The notes under the pieces were generated by a model, which worked only from the letters and a program-made list of their open reading frames with translations, made no database searches and was not told the origin of the DNA. Position numbers and translations under genes: made by a program. Below, piece after piece: positions 51,456 to 59,535 of a stretch of 64,000 nucleotides of DNA; within the stretch, counting starts at the first letter, position 1; each line of letters begins with the position of its first letter. This DNA is from Streptomyces malachitofuscus (GTDB lineage Bacteria; Actinomycetota; Actinomycetes; Streptomycetales; Streptomycetaceae): contig NZ_BMUF01000016.1 in assembly GCF_014650055.1 (NCBI RefSeq), forward strand, positions 122,138 through 186,137. Direction: 5' to 3'.

Positions 51456-52454
51456 ATGACCGCCACTGTGCTGCGCACCGCCGCCGAACTGAGCGCACGC
51501 GCGCGTACCGGCCGCCGCGCCGTCGTGATGACCATGGGCGCGCTGCACGAAGGCCACGCCACGCTGATCCGCACCGCACGCGGTATCGCGGGCCCCGAGG
51601 GCGAGGTCGTGGTCACCGTCTTCGTCAACCCGCTGCAGTTCGGCGCGGGCGAGGACCTGGACCGCTACCCGCGGACCCTGGACGCCGACGTGAAGATCGC
51701 CGAGCAGTCCGGCGCGGACGCCGTGTTCGCCCCCGCCGTGGACGAGGTGTACCCGGGCGGCGAACCCCAGGTGCGGATCAGCGCCGGCCCCATGGGCGAA
51801 CGCCTGGAGGGCGCCGCCCGCCCCGGCCACTTCGACGGCATGCTCACCGTCGTCGCCAAGCTGCTCCACCTCACCCGCCCCGACATCGCGCTGTACGGGC
51901 AGAAGGACGCCCAGCAGCTCGCCCTGATCCGCCGCATGGTGCGGGACCTGAACTTCGGCGTCGACATCGTCGGGGTCCCCACCGTCCGCGAGGAGGACGG
52001 GCTCGCCCTGTCCAGCCGCAACCGCTACCTCGCGCCCGCCGAGCGCCGCACCGCGCTCGCGCTGTCCCAGGCCCTGTTCGCCGGCCGCGACCGGCACGCG
52101 GCCCAGCAGGCGCTGCGCGCGCGTGCCCGTGAGGTGCCGGCCACACGCGCGCGTGCCGAGGCGCTCAGCGCCATCGGCGAGTCCCGCGCCGCGGCCGACG
52201 CGCACGCCGTGGCCACCACCGCCGGCGGCCCGGCGGCCATCCTCGCCGCCGCCCGCCTGGTCCTCGACGAGGCCGTTCGCCTCGACCCGCCGCTCGCCCT
52301 GGACTACCTGGCCCTGGTCGACCCGTCCGACTTCACCGACATCGGCGACGACTTCACCGGAGAGGCCGTCCTCGCCGTGGCCGCCCGCGTGGGCACCACC
52401 CGCCTGATCGACAACATCCCCCTGACGTTCGGAAGTTTCGGAGCCGCCTCGTGA
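51456..52454 (+). CDS. panC: Pantoate--beta-alanine ligase
   Basis: 332 residues from ATG 51456, with GGAG 7 nt upstream. MTMGALHEGHATLI (about 23-36, HIGH-type), VFVNPLQFGAGEDLDRYPRTL, GQKDAQQLALIRRMV (KMSKS-type region) and LSSRNRYLAP are intact. It makes pantothenate from pantoate, beta-alanine and ATP. The region around 205-235 (RARAREVPATRARAEAL) is an Ala/Arg-rich insertion longer than in E. coli PanC. Stop overlaps nadB start (GTGA). Confidence 0.96.
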   Translation: MTATVLRTAAELSARARTGRRAVVMTMGALHEGHATLIRTARGIAGPEGEVVVTVFVNPLQFGAGEDLDRYPRTLDADVKIAEQSGADAVFAPAVDEVYPGGEPQVRISAGPMGERLEGAARPGHFDGMLTVVAKLLHLTRPDIALYGQKDAQQLALIRRMVRDLNFGVDIVGVPTVREEDGLALSSRNRYLAPAERRTALALSQALFAGRDRHAAQQALRARAREVPATRARAEALSAIGESRAAADAHAVATTAGGPAAILAAARLVLDEAVRLDPPLALDYLALVDPSDFTDIGDDFTGEAVLAVAARVGTTRLIDNIPLTFGSFGAAS

Positions 52455-54160
52455 CCAGCACAGGCATAAGACTGCACGCGCCCGCGCCCGGGTGGTCCAT
52501 CGACGCGGACGTCGTGGTCGTCGGCTCCGGCGTCGCCGGCCTCACCGCGGCGCTGCGCTGCGAGGCCGCCGGCCTGACCACGGTGGTCGTCACCAAGGCC
52601 CGCCTCGACGACGGCTCCACCCGGTGGGCGCAGGGCGGTATCGCCGCGGCCCTGGGCGAGGGCGACACCCCCGAGCAGCACCTGGACGACACCCTGGTCG
52701 CCGGCGCCGGCCTGTGCGACGAGGAAGCCGTCCGCATCCTGGTCACCGAGGGCCCCGACGCCGTACGCCGCCTCATCGCGACGGGTGCGCACTTCGACGA
52801 GTCCAGTGAGGGGGGCCTCGCCCTCACCCGCGAGGGCGGCCATCACCGCCGCCGCATCGCCCACGCGGGCGGCGACGCCACCGGCGCGGAGATCTCCCGC
52901 GCCCTCGTCGAGGCGGTCCGTGCGCGCGGGCTGCGCACCATCGAGAACGCCCTCGTCCTGGACCTCCTCACCGACGCCGACGGCCGCACGGCCGGTGTCA
53001 CCCTGCACGTCATGGGCGAGGGCCAGCACGACGGCGTGGGGGCGGTGCACGCCCCCGCCGTGGTCCTGGCCACCGGCGGCATGGGCCAGGTCTTCTCGGC
53101 GACGACGAACCCCGCCGTCTCCACGGGCGACGGCGTGGCGCTGGCCCTGCGCGCGGGCGCCGAGGTCAGCGACCTCGAGTTCGTCCAGTTCCACCCCACG
53201 GTCCTCTTCCTCGGACCCGAGGCGGAGGGCCAGCAGCCCCTGGTCTCCGAGGCGGTACGCGGCGAGGGCGCCCACCTGGTGGACGCCGACGGCGTGCGCT
53301 TCATGCAGGGACAGCACGAACTGGGTGAGCTCGCCCCGCGGGACATCGTGGCGAAGGGCATCATGCGCCGCATGCGGGAGCAGGACACCGAGCACATGTA
53401 CCTCGACGCCCGCCACTTCGGCGCCGAGATGTGGGAGCGCCGCTTCCCCACGATCCTCGCGGCCTGCCGCGCGCACGGCATCGACCCGGTCACCGAGCCC
53501 GTCCCGGTCGCCCCGGCCGCCCACTACGCGTCCGGCGGGGTCCGCACCGACTCGCAGGGCCGCACCACCGTGCCCGGCCTGTACGCGTGCGGCGAGGTCG
53601 CCTGCACCGGTGTGCACGGCGCCAACCGCCTGGCCTCCAACTCCCTCCTCGAAGGCCTGGTCTACGCCGAACGCATCGCCACGGACATCGCGGACGCCGG
53701 AAACACCCGCCACGCGCGCTTGCCGCAGCCGCTGCCCGCCGCGGAGCGCCCCGCGCACCCCCTCCTCCCCCCGGAGGCGCGCTTCACCATCCAGCGGATC
53801 ATGACCCGGGGAGCGGGAGTCCTGCGCTCCGAGGCGTCCCTCTCCGAGGCCGCCCAGCGCCTGCACCGACTGCACGCGGACGCGCGCGACGCCCTCGACG
53901 AGAACGGCAAGACCGCCGAGCCCGGCGTCGACACCTGGGAGGCCACCAACCTCCTGTGCGTCGCCCGGGTCCTGGTGGCAGCCGCGCTGCGGCGCGAGGA
54001 GACCCGCGGCTGCCACTGGCGCGAGGACCGCCCCGAGCGGGACGACACGAACTGGCGCCGCCACATCGTCGTACGGCTGAATCCGGACCGGACGCTGGCG
54101 GCGCACACCACCGACACCACAGACTTCCCCCCGACCCTCCCTCAGCCCCAGGAGCAGTGA
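52451..54160 (+). CDS. nadB: L-aspartate oxidase
   Basis: 569 residues, GTG overlapping the panC stop. FAD-binding ADVVVVGSGVAGLTAALR (about 18-35), GGHHRRRIAHAGGDATG, VQFHPT, and GANRLASNSLLEGLVYAERIA near 395. It oxidises aspartate to iminoaspartate, first step of NAD synthesis. NadA, which should follow, is not in this cluster. Coupled translation with panC and nadC links NAD and CoA precursor supply. Confidence 0.95.
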   Translation: MTSTGIRLHAPAPGWSIDADVVVVGSGVAGLTAALRCEAAGLTTVVVTKARLDDGSTRWAQGGIAAALGEGDTPEQHLDDTLVAGAGLCDEEAVRILVTEGPDAVRRLIATGAHFDESSEGGLALTREGGHHRRRIAHAGGDATGAEISRALVEAVRARGLRTIENALVLDLLTDADGRTAGVTLHVMGEGQHDGVGAVHAPAVVLATGGMGQVFSATTNPAVSTGDGVALALRAGAEVSDLEFVQFHPTVLFLGPEAEGQQPLVSEAVRGEGAHLVDADGVRFMQGQHELGELAPRDIVAKGIMRRMREQDTEHMYLDARHFGAEMWERRFPTILAACRAHGIDPVTEPVPVAPAAHYASGGVRTDSQGRTTVPGLYACGEVACTGVHGANRLASNSLLEGLVYAERIATDIADAGNTRHARLPQPLPAAERPAHPLLPPEARFTIQRIMTRGAGVLRSEASLSEAAQRLHRLHADARDALDENGKTAEPGVDTWEATNLLCVARVLVAAALRREETRGCHWREDRPERDDTNWRRHIVVRLNPDRTLAAHTTDTTDFPPTLPQPQEQ

Positions 54161-54165
54161 CAGCA

Positions 54166-55140
54166 GTGACCACCCCCGACCTTCCCCTCGTCTCCTCCGG
54201 CGGCTGTGGCGACGGCTGTGCCTGCGGCGCCGACGAGGAGACCTATCTGGAGTGCGGCCTCGACCCCGCACTCGCCCAGCTCCTGGCCGACGCGGGCCTC
54301 GACCCCGTGGAGGTCGAGGACATCGCCAACGTGGCCCTCCAGGAGGACCTGGCCCACGGCGTGGACGTCACGACGGTCGCGACCATCCCGGAGGACGCCG
54401 TCGCCACCGCCGACTTCACCGCGCGGGAGGCGGGCACGGTGGCGGGCCTCCGGGTCGCCGAGGCGGTCATGTCGATCGTCTGCACGGAGGAGTTCGAGGT
54501 CGAGCGCCACGTGGAGGACGGCGACCGCGTGGAGGCCGGCCAGAAGCTCCTGTCGATCACCACGCGCACGCGCGACATCCTCACGGCCGAACGCAGCGCC
54601 CTGAACCTCCTGTGCCGCCTGTCGGGCATCGCGACGGCCACGCGCGCGTGGGCGGACGTCCTGGACGGCACGAAGGCGAAGGTCCGCGACACCCGCAAGA
54701 CCACACCGGGCCTGCGCAGTCTGGAGAAGTTCGCCGTGCGCTGCGGGGGCGGCGTCAACCACCGCATGTCCCTCTCGGACGCGGCCCTGGTCAAGGACAA
54801 CCACGTGGTGGCGGCGGGCGGCGTCGCCGAGGCGTTCCGCGCGGTCCGCGAGCGCTTCCCCGACGTCCCGATCGAGGTCGAGGTCGACACCCTGCACCAG
54901 CTCCGCGAGGTCCTGGACGCCGGCGCCGACCTGATCCTGCTGGACAACTTCACGCCCGGCGAGTGCGAGGAGGCGGTGGCCCTCGTGAACGGCCGCGCCG
55001 CCCTGGAGGCCTCCGGCCGCCTCACCCTCACCCATGCGAAGGCGTACGCGGACACGGGCGTGGACTACCTGGCCGTAGGTGCCCTGACCCACTCCGCTCC
55101 CATCCTGGACATCGGCCTCGACCTGCGAGCGGCGGAGTAG
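54166..55140 (+). CDS. nadC: Nicotinate-nucleotide pyrophosphorylase (carboxylating)
   Basis: 324 residues from GTG 54166; GTG 54157, overlapping the nadB stop, is also in frame but only 2 nt after AGGAG. A Cys-rich start (GGCGDGCACGADEE, a C-x3-C-x-C pattern) precedes the normal QPRT fold and is an odd feature. VRDTRKTTPGLRSLEKFAV and CGGGVNHRMSL carry the quinolinate/PRPP residues; DNHVVAAGG and LILLDNF follow. It makes nicotinate mononucleotide from quinolinate. Confidence 0.95.
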   Translation: MTTPDLPLVSSGGCGDGCACGADEETYLECGLDPALAQLLADAGLDPVEVEDIANVALQEDLAHGVDVTTVATIPEDAVATADFTAREAGTVAGLRVAEAVMSIVCTEEFEVERHVEDGDRVEAGQKLLSITTRTRDILTAERSALNLLCRLSGIATATRAWADVLDGTKAKVRDTRKTTPGLRSLEKFAVRCGGGVNHRMSLSDAALVKDNHVVAAGGVAEAFRAVRERFPDVPIEVEVDTLHQLREVLDAGADLILLDNFTPGECEEAVALVNGRAALEASGRLTLTHAKAYADTGVDYLAVGALTHSAPILDIGLDLRAAE

Positions 55141-55142
55141 CC

Positions 55143-55940
55143 ATGCTGCTGACCATCGACGTGGGGAACACGCACACCGTCCTGGGGCTCTTCGACGGTG
55201 ACGACATCGTCGAACACTGGCGCATCTCCACGGACGCCCGCCGCACGGCCGACGAGCTGGCGGTGCTCCTCCAGGGCCTCATGGGCATGCACCCGCTCCT
55301 GGGCGACGAGCTGGGCGACGGCATCGACGGCATCGCGATCTGCGCGACCGTCCCGTCCGTGCTGCACGAACTGCGCGAGGTCACGCGCCGCTACTACGGC
55401 GACGTCCCCGCGGTGCTCGTGGAACCGGGCGTGAAGACGGGCGTGCCGATCCTCACCGACCACCCCAAGGAGGTCGGCGCGGACCGCATCATCAACGCGG
55501 TCGCGGCGGTCGACCTCTACGGCGGTCCGGCGATTGTCGTCGACTTCGGCACGGCGACGACGTTCGACGCGGTCAGCGCGCGCGGGGAGTACGTCGGCGG
55601 CGTCATCGCGCCCGGCATCGAGATCTCCGTCGAGGCGCTCGGCGTCCGCGGCGCCCAGCTCCGCAAGATCGAGGTCGCGCGTCCGCGCAGTGTGATCGGC
55701 AAGAACACGGTCGAGGCAATGCAGTCCGGCATCATCTACGGGTTCGCCGGCCAGGTCGACGGTGTGGTGAACCGGATGGCGCGGGAGCTGGCGGACGATC
55801 CGGACGATGTGACGGTCATCGCGACGGGTGGGCTGGCGCCGATGGTGCTGGGGGAGAGCTCGGTCATCGACGAGCACGAGCCGTGGCTGACGCTGATCGG
55901 GCTCCGGCTGGTGTACGAACGCAACGTGTCACGCATGTAG
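55143..55940 (+). CDS. coaX: Type III pantothenate kinase
   Basis: 265 residues, ATG only 2 nt after nadC. ASKHA-fold motifs: LTIDVGNTHTVLGLF (about 3-17), GADRIINAVAA (about 105-115), VVDFGTATTFDAV (about 125-137) and GGVIAPGIEIS. It phosphorylates pantothenate, first step of CoA synthesis, is not feedback-inhibited by CoA, and needs a monovalent cation. It ends the DUF2520-panC-nadB-nadC-coaX operon. Confidence 0.95.
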   Translation: MLLTIDVGNTHTVLGLFDGDDIVEHWRISTDARRTADELAVLLQGLMGMHPLLGDELGDGIDGIAICATVPSVLHELREVTRRYYGDVPAVLVEPGVKTGVPILTDHPKEVGADRIINAVAAVDLYGGPAIVVDFGTATTFDAVSARGEYVGGVIAPGIEISVEALGVRGAQLRKIEVARPRSVIGKNTVEAMQSGIIYGFAGQVDGVVNRMARELADDPDDVTVIATGGLAPMVLGESSVIDEHEPWLTLIGLRLVYERNVSRM

Positions 55941-56453
55941 CGGCGTACCGGGGGTGGGCTGCGTGACCCGTGCTTGCAGGTACCCGGCGTGGGTGCGGGC
56001 CGGGGGTTTCTGCGCAGCCCGGCGCCGGCGGGGTGCCGTCGCGCCCACCCTCCCCCACTCTCGGCTTCGCTCGAGCGGGGGGACCCCCATCGCCCTGCGG
56101 CACGACTGCCCGCGGATCGCGGCAAGGGGCGGGCCGCAGCCGCGTACGACGCGTAGCGCGGGTCGCGGTGGGCGCGGGAATGTCGCCGACGGCGGGGAGG
56201 GGACGGGACGGGGGTGTTCGCCCGCAGTGGCTGGCGCGTCCGCGCCCCGCAGCCCCACCGAGAAACTCAATCGCGCCAGTCCGAGGACGGACACCCCCGG
56301 CCCGGCCCCGCACCACCCACCCACCGTGGGCGCTACGCGCACCCCACCGGAGGGACAGTGGCGCCGCAGGCATCCCACCCACCCGGGTGGCGCCGCACGC
56401 CACACCTGGGCCCCATACGCGGTGTTTGTCTGATTAGCGCGTATCGTCGCAGC
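55941..56453. other. 513-bp non-coding region after coaX
   Basis: Very GC-rich, with the Streptomyces palindromic repeat at 56044-56090. Several open frames cross it on both strands, but none has a ribosome site or keeps codon bias. The right end (56430-56453) is AT-richer and should hold the promoter of the next gene. Confidence 0.6.
56044..56090. repeat. Dispersed Streptomyces palindromic repeat
   Basis: CCCACCCTCCCCCACTCTCG followed by GCTTCGCTCGAGCGGGGGGA and CCCCCAT: a 40-odd bp element seen many times between Streptomyces genes (from memory). CTCCCCC pairs with GGGGGG around a loop with CTCGAG. Follows coaX and may serve as its terminator. Confidence 0.75.
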
Positions 56454-57068
56454 ATGCCCACGCCCTACGGATCCCGCGGCGGCATGGCGTTCGGCGCAGA
56501 GGAACTGCGCGTGCTCCGCCGCGCTCTCGCCCTCGCCCTGCACCCCACCCCCGCATCGGCCGACGACGTCCAGGACTGCCTCCACCTCGCCGACTCCCTC
56601 GACGAGGCAACGCGGGAGACCGCCAGGCTGCGCGCCTTCCTCCTGGCCGACCTCGGCCGCTACCGCGCCGCCCTCCCCGGCACCGCCGCCGGCTACCTCA
56701 CGCTCCTGGAGGAGGCGCTGGGCGCCGGATACCGTCCCCACCCCGACGATCTGGCGGCCCTCCGCGCCCTGCGCGGCAACCCCACTGCCGTGGCCCTCCT
56801 CCGCCACTGCGAACGCACCCGCCTCACGGCCCTCCCCGGCGGCCGGGGAGCCACCGCCGAGGACCAGCAGGAGGAGAAGAAGAAGCCCGCGGAGAACCCC
56901 TCCACCCCCCACCCGGCCCCGAACCCCAGCCCGGCCCCCGCACCCACCCCCCACCCCGCCCCCGGCTCTCCCAAACCCACCCGCCGCCCCATCCCCACCC
57001 CCGGCGAGGTCTTCCCCCGCCGCAAGCCCGCACCGCCACCACCCGACCAGCACCTGGCCGCGGGCTGA
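56454..57068 (+). CDS. Hypothetical protein with proline-rich tail
   Basis: 204 residues, ATG start. An alpha-helical part (about 10-125; FGAEELRVLRRALALALHP, DVQDCLHLADSLDEATRETARLRAFLLADLGRYRAAL) resembles a small helical bundle. The last 75 residues are Pro/Ala/Lys low complexity (HPAPNPSPAPAPTPHP) ending in GEVFPRRKPAPPPP. No signal or membrane segment. Unrecognised; conserved in Streptomyces at this place as far as remembered. Confidence 0.65.
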   Translation: MPTPYGSRGGMAFGAEELRVLRRALALALHPTPASADDVQDCLHLADSLDEATRETARLRAFLLADLGRYRAALPGTAAGYLTLLEEALGAGYRPHPDDLAALRALRGNPTAVALLRHCERTRLTALPGGRGATAEDQQEEKKKPAENPSTPHPAPNPSPAPAPTPHPAPGSPKPTRRPIPTPGEVFPRRKPAPPPPDQHLAAG

Positions 57069-57094
57069 CGGCCCACCCTGGCTACCCTGGATCC

Positions 57095-57262
57095 ATGGAC
57101 TACGTCTCCGCGCTCCTCCCCCCGGCCGTCATGGCCGTCCTCTTCATCGCCGTGATCCGGGTGATCGTGAAGACCCAGGGCGGCGCCAACAAGACCAAGG
57201 AGGACGCCGCCGTGGACGCGGCCCTCGCAAGGGCCGAGGCCACCCCCAAGACCGAGGCCTGA
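57095..57262 (+). CDS. Small single-pass membrane protein
   Basis: 55 residues: MDYVSALLPPAVMAVLFIAV starts a single helix (about 4-25), followed by a charged, Ala/Lys/Glu-rich cytoplasmic tail (TKEDAAVDAALARAEA). The -10 TACCCT (57083-57088) is 6 nt before the ATG, so the message is probably leaderless. Strong terminator 46 bp after the stop. Function unknown. Confidence 0.7.
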   Translation: MDYVSALLPPAVMAVLFIAVIRVIVKTQGGANKTKEDAAVDAALARAEATPKTEA

Positions 57263-57307
57263 CGAGCCCGCCCCCACGAACCGCCCGCACGAACCGCCCG
57301 CACCTCA

Positions 57308-57340
57308 GGGGCGTACGACACACCGTCGTGCGCCCCTTTT
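57308..57340 (+). terminator. Intrinsic terminator
   Basis: GGGGCGTACGAC and GTCGTGCGCCCC form a 12-pair stem (one G-T), loop 5 nt, then TTTT. Just before it (57275-57302) the 13-mer CACGAACCGCCCG is repeated in tandem. Confidence 0.85.
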
Positions 57341-57408
57341 GTGCACGTTTGCCGCACCGGTGCCCGCCCGGCACGCCATTACCAAGATCCCGCACTATCG
57401 TCGAAGTT

Positions 57409-57819
57409 GTGCCTCGCCCATTGGGAGAACTCGAAGACGCGGTCATGACGCGGGTGTGGAAGTGGAACCGTCCGGTGACCGTTCGGGAAGTCCTGGAAGA
57501 TCTGCAGAAGGAACGGTCCATCGCGTACACCACGGTGATGACCGTTCTGGACAATCTCCATCAGAAGGGCTGGGTGCGCCGAGAAGCCGAAGGCCGGGCC
57601 TATCGATATGAGGCCGTCTCCACTCGCGCCGCCTACGCCGCCGCCCTGATGAACGAGGCGTGGTCGCAGAGCGACAACGCCGCCGCCGCTCTCGTCGCCT
57701 TCTTCGGCATGATGAGCGAGGAACAGCGCCAGGCCCTCACGGACGCGGTACGGATCGTCCAGCTCCCGGAAACCTCCGACGAGAACCCCGGCTCCACCGA
57801 GGACGGCACCGGACGATAG
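57409..57819 (+). CDS. BlaI/MecI/CopY-family repressor
   Basis: 136 residues from GTG 57409, with TATCGT (57396-57401) 7 nt upstream as a leaderless -10. Winged helix LGELEDAVMTRVWKWNRPVTVREVLEDL, IAYTTVMTVLDNLHQKGWV and RAYRYEAVSTRAAYAAALM is the BlaI type, with a C-terminal dimer helix. No BlaR/MecR sensor is adjacent, so it may act through another sensor or none. Next gene begins 9 bp downstream. Confidence 0.9.
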   Translation: MPRPLGELEDAVMTRVWKWNRPVTVREVLEDLQKERSIAYTTVMTVLDNLHQKGWVRREAEGRAYRYEAVSTRAAYAAALMNEAWSQSDNAAAALVAFFGMMSEEQRQALTDAVRIVQLPETSDENPGSTEDGTGR

Positions 57820-57828
57820 CGTCCGCTC

Positions 57829-58362
57829 ATGTCAGCAGACAGCCCCGAAGTCACCGCAAATGCCGTCACGGTCCGGCGGGCCCGCACCAGCGATGTGCCG
57901 GCCGTACGCCGTCTCCTCGACGCCTACGTCCGCGGGGGCATCCTGCTCGACAAAGCGACGGTGACGCTTTACGAGGACATCCAGGAGTTCTGGGTCGCGG
58001 AACGGGACGACAACGCCGAGGTGGTCGGCTGCGGCGCCCTGCACGTGATGTGGGAAGACCTCGCGGAAGTCCGCACTCTCGCCGTGAAGCCCGGACTGAA
58101 GGGCGCCGGTGTCGGACACCGGGTGCTGGAGAAGTTGTTGGAGACGGCCCGCTGGCTCGGTGTTCGGCGCGTATTCTGCCTGACCTTCGAAGTGGACTTC
58201 TTCGGCAAGCACGGCTTCGTGGAGATCGGCGAGACGCCCGTCGACACGGATGTGTACGCCGAGTTGCTCCGCTCCTATGACGAGGGCGTCGCGGAGTTCC
58301 TCGGTCTCGAACGCGTGAAACCGAACACCTTGGGCAACAGTCGCATGCTTCTGCATCTGTGA
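57829..58362 (+). CDS. Amino-acid N-acetyltransferase (short N-acetylglutamate synthase)
   Basis: 177 residues, GNAT fold. VTVRRARTSDVPAVRRLLD at the start, ALHVMWEDLAEVRTLAVKP (about 65-85), CoA loop LKGAGVGHRVLEKLL (about 87-101), and VFCLTFEVDFFGKHGF (about 112-128), a feature of ArgA/S-NAGS. It makes N-acetylglutamate, the start of arginine synthesis, from glutamate and acetyl-CoA. The arg operon is elsewhere. Probably co-transcribed with the BlaI-type gene. Confidence 0.85.
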   Translation: MSADSPEVTANAVTVRRARTSDVPAVRRLLDAYVRGGILLDKATVTLYEDIQEFWVAERDDNAEVVGCGALHVMWEDLAEVRTLAVKPGLKGAGVGHRVLEKLLETARWLGVRRVFCLTFEVDFFGKHGFVEIGETPVDTDVYAELLRSYDEGVAEFLGLERVKPNTLGNSRMLLHL

Positions 58363-58440
58363 TCTGTACGGGGTTCCCTATGTCCGAAACGCGCATGTTT
58401 CCGTACCGGGTGCGGGGAGCAGGTCTCTGCCAGGGGTTTG

Positions 58441-58495
58441 TGTTTTTACGGCAAAAGCGGTTTGCTTTCCGGGGTACTGCAGTACTGCATATAAC
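58441..58495 (+). promoter_or_regulatory. AT-rich lsr2 promoter with palindrome
   Basis: One of the most AT-rich stretches in the window. GTACTGCAGTAC (58474-58485) is a perfect 12-bp palindrome, TATAAC (58490-58495) a likely -10, TGTTTTTACGG (58441-58451) an AT tract shared with 39491-39501. Lsr2 prefers AT-rich DNA, so autoregulation is plausible. Confidence 0.55.
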
Positions 58496-58561
58496 AAGGG
58501 ACGGCGATACGGCGGACGCCGGCACACCCCGGCCCTCAAGTTATCGATGAAAGGAAATCCG

Positions 58562-58897
58562 GTGGCACAGAAGGTTCAGGTCCTTCTTGTCGACGACCTC
58601 GACGGCGGCGAGGCGGACGAGACCGTGACGTTCGCGTTGGACGGCAAGACGTACGAGATCGATCTCACCACCGCCAATGCGGACAAGCTCCGTGGCCTTC
58701 TTGAGCCTTACGTGAAGGGCGGTCGTCGCACCGGGGGCCGTGCTTCGGGTGGGCGTGGAAAGGCGCGTGCTTCTTCCGGCGGCAGTCAGGACACCGCGGC
58801 CATCCGCGCCTGGGCGAAGGAGAACGGATACGAGGTCAACGACCGCGGCCGTGTTCCGGCGTCCATCCGCGAGGCCTACGAGAAGGCCAACGGCTGA
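58562..58897 (+). CDS. lsr2: Nucleoid-associated protein Lsr2
   Basis: 111 residues from GTG 58562, with AAAGGAAA 6 nt upstream. N-terminal dimerisation part (QKVQVLLVDDLDGGEADETVTFALDGKTYEIDL), a Gly/Arg/Ser linker (GGRRTGGRASGGRGKARASS, about 57-76) and the C-terminal AT-hook-like domain (IRAWAKENGYEVNDRGRVPASIREAY) with the R-G-R minor-groove motif. It silences AT-rich, often horizontally acquired genes including specialised metabolism. The 3' end overlaps a convergent gene by 22 bp. Confidence 0.97.
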   Translation: MAQKVQVLLVDDLDGGEADETVTFALDGKTYEIDLTTANADKLRGLLEPYVKGGRRTGGRASGGRGKARASSGGSQDTAAIRAWAKENGYEVNDRGRVPASIREAYEKANG

Positions 58898-59535
58898 CTG
58901 TCGGTCTTCCCGGCGGCGGCCGCACCAGCGTGCCGCAGCCGAACACGGTGGATCTGCGTGGCCACCGTGTTCACCAGTCGCACGAGGTCCGGGGGGCTCT
59001 CACGGTCCCCCAGTGCATTCCTCGTGCCCATCGCCGACAGCGTCGGCAGCGAGGCCTCGGCCCCGCGTTCCGGCCCGGGGGGCCGCAGCCACACGGCGGC
59101 CCCCTGCGAAACGTCCCGGGCGCAGGCGCCGAAGCCGACGGGCGGGGCAGTGGGAGCGGAAGCGGGAGCCTCCATGACCCCGCCGGCCCCCACCGCCGTC
59201 AGGTCCAGCTCCAGCGGCGCCCCCCACTCCAGCCACTCCAGCAGCCCCGGCAGCTCCGCCGCGCTGCCCGCGGCCACCAGCAGCCGCATCCGCCCGCCGC
59301 ACAGCGCCACAGGAAACCCTGCGCACCGCGAAGCCTCCAGCCGCTCCAAAGCGGCGACCCCCGCCTCCTCCGGCACGTCGAGAACGTCGAACCGCACTCC
59401 CACCACGAGCCGCACCGGATCCCCGGGCACCGTGGGCCAGCCCAGCACGTTCTCGTACCAGAGCCTCACCTCGTCGTCACTCGGCGTGAGCGGTCGACGA
59501 GGGAGCGGTACGCCGGCGGAGGAGGTGCCAACCAT
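58876..59535 (-). CDS. SCO3374-like hypothetical, primase-polymerase-like N-terminus
   Basis: 219 residues from ATG 59535 (ATG 59550 is possible). VRLWYENVLGWPTVPGDPVRLVVGVRFDVLDVPEEAG resembles the start of bifunctional primase/polymerase (PrimPol) domains, but the metal-binding residues of an active primase are not evident. The rest is Leu/Gly/Ala-rich without motifs. Its stop lies inside the last codons of lsr2 (22-bp overlap, tail to tail). Conserved between lsr2 and clpC in Streptomyces. Function unknown. Confidence 0.7.
   Translation of the reverse strand: MVGTSSAGVPLPRRPLTPSDDEVRLWYENVLGWPTVPGDPVRLVVGVRFDVLDVPEEAGVAALERLEASRCAGFPVALCGGRMRLLVAAGSAAELPGLLEWLEWGAPLELDLTAVGAGGVMEAPASAPTAPPVGFGACARDVSQGAAVWLRPPGPERGAEASLPTLSAMGTRNALGDRESPPDLVRLVNTVATQIHRVRLRHAGAAAAGKTDSQPLAFS

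Noticed and set aside
55941..56453. Several open frames after coaX on both strands
   Set aside because: No start signals, low-complexity translations and a dispersed palindromic repeat inside.
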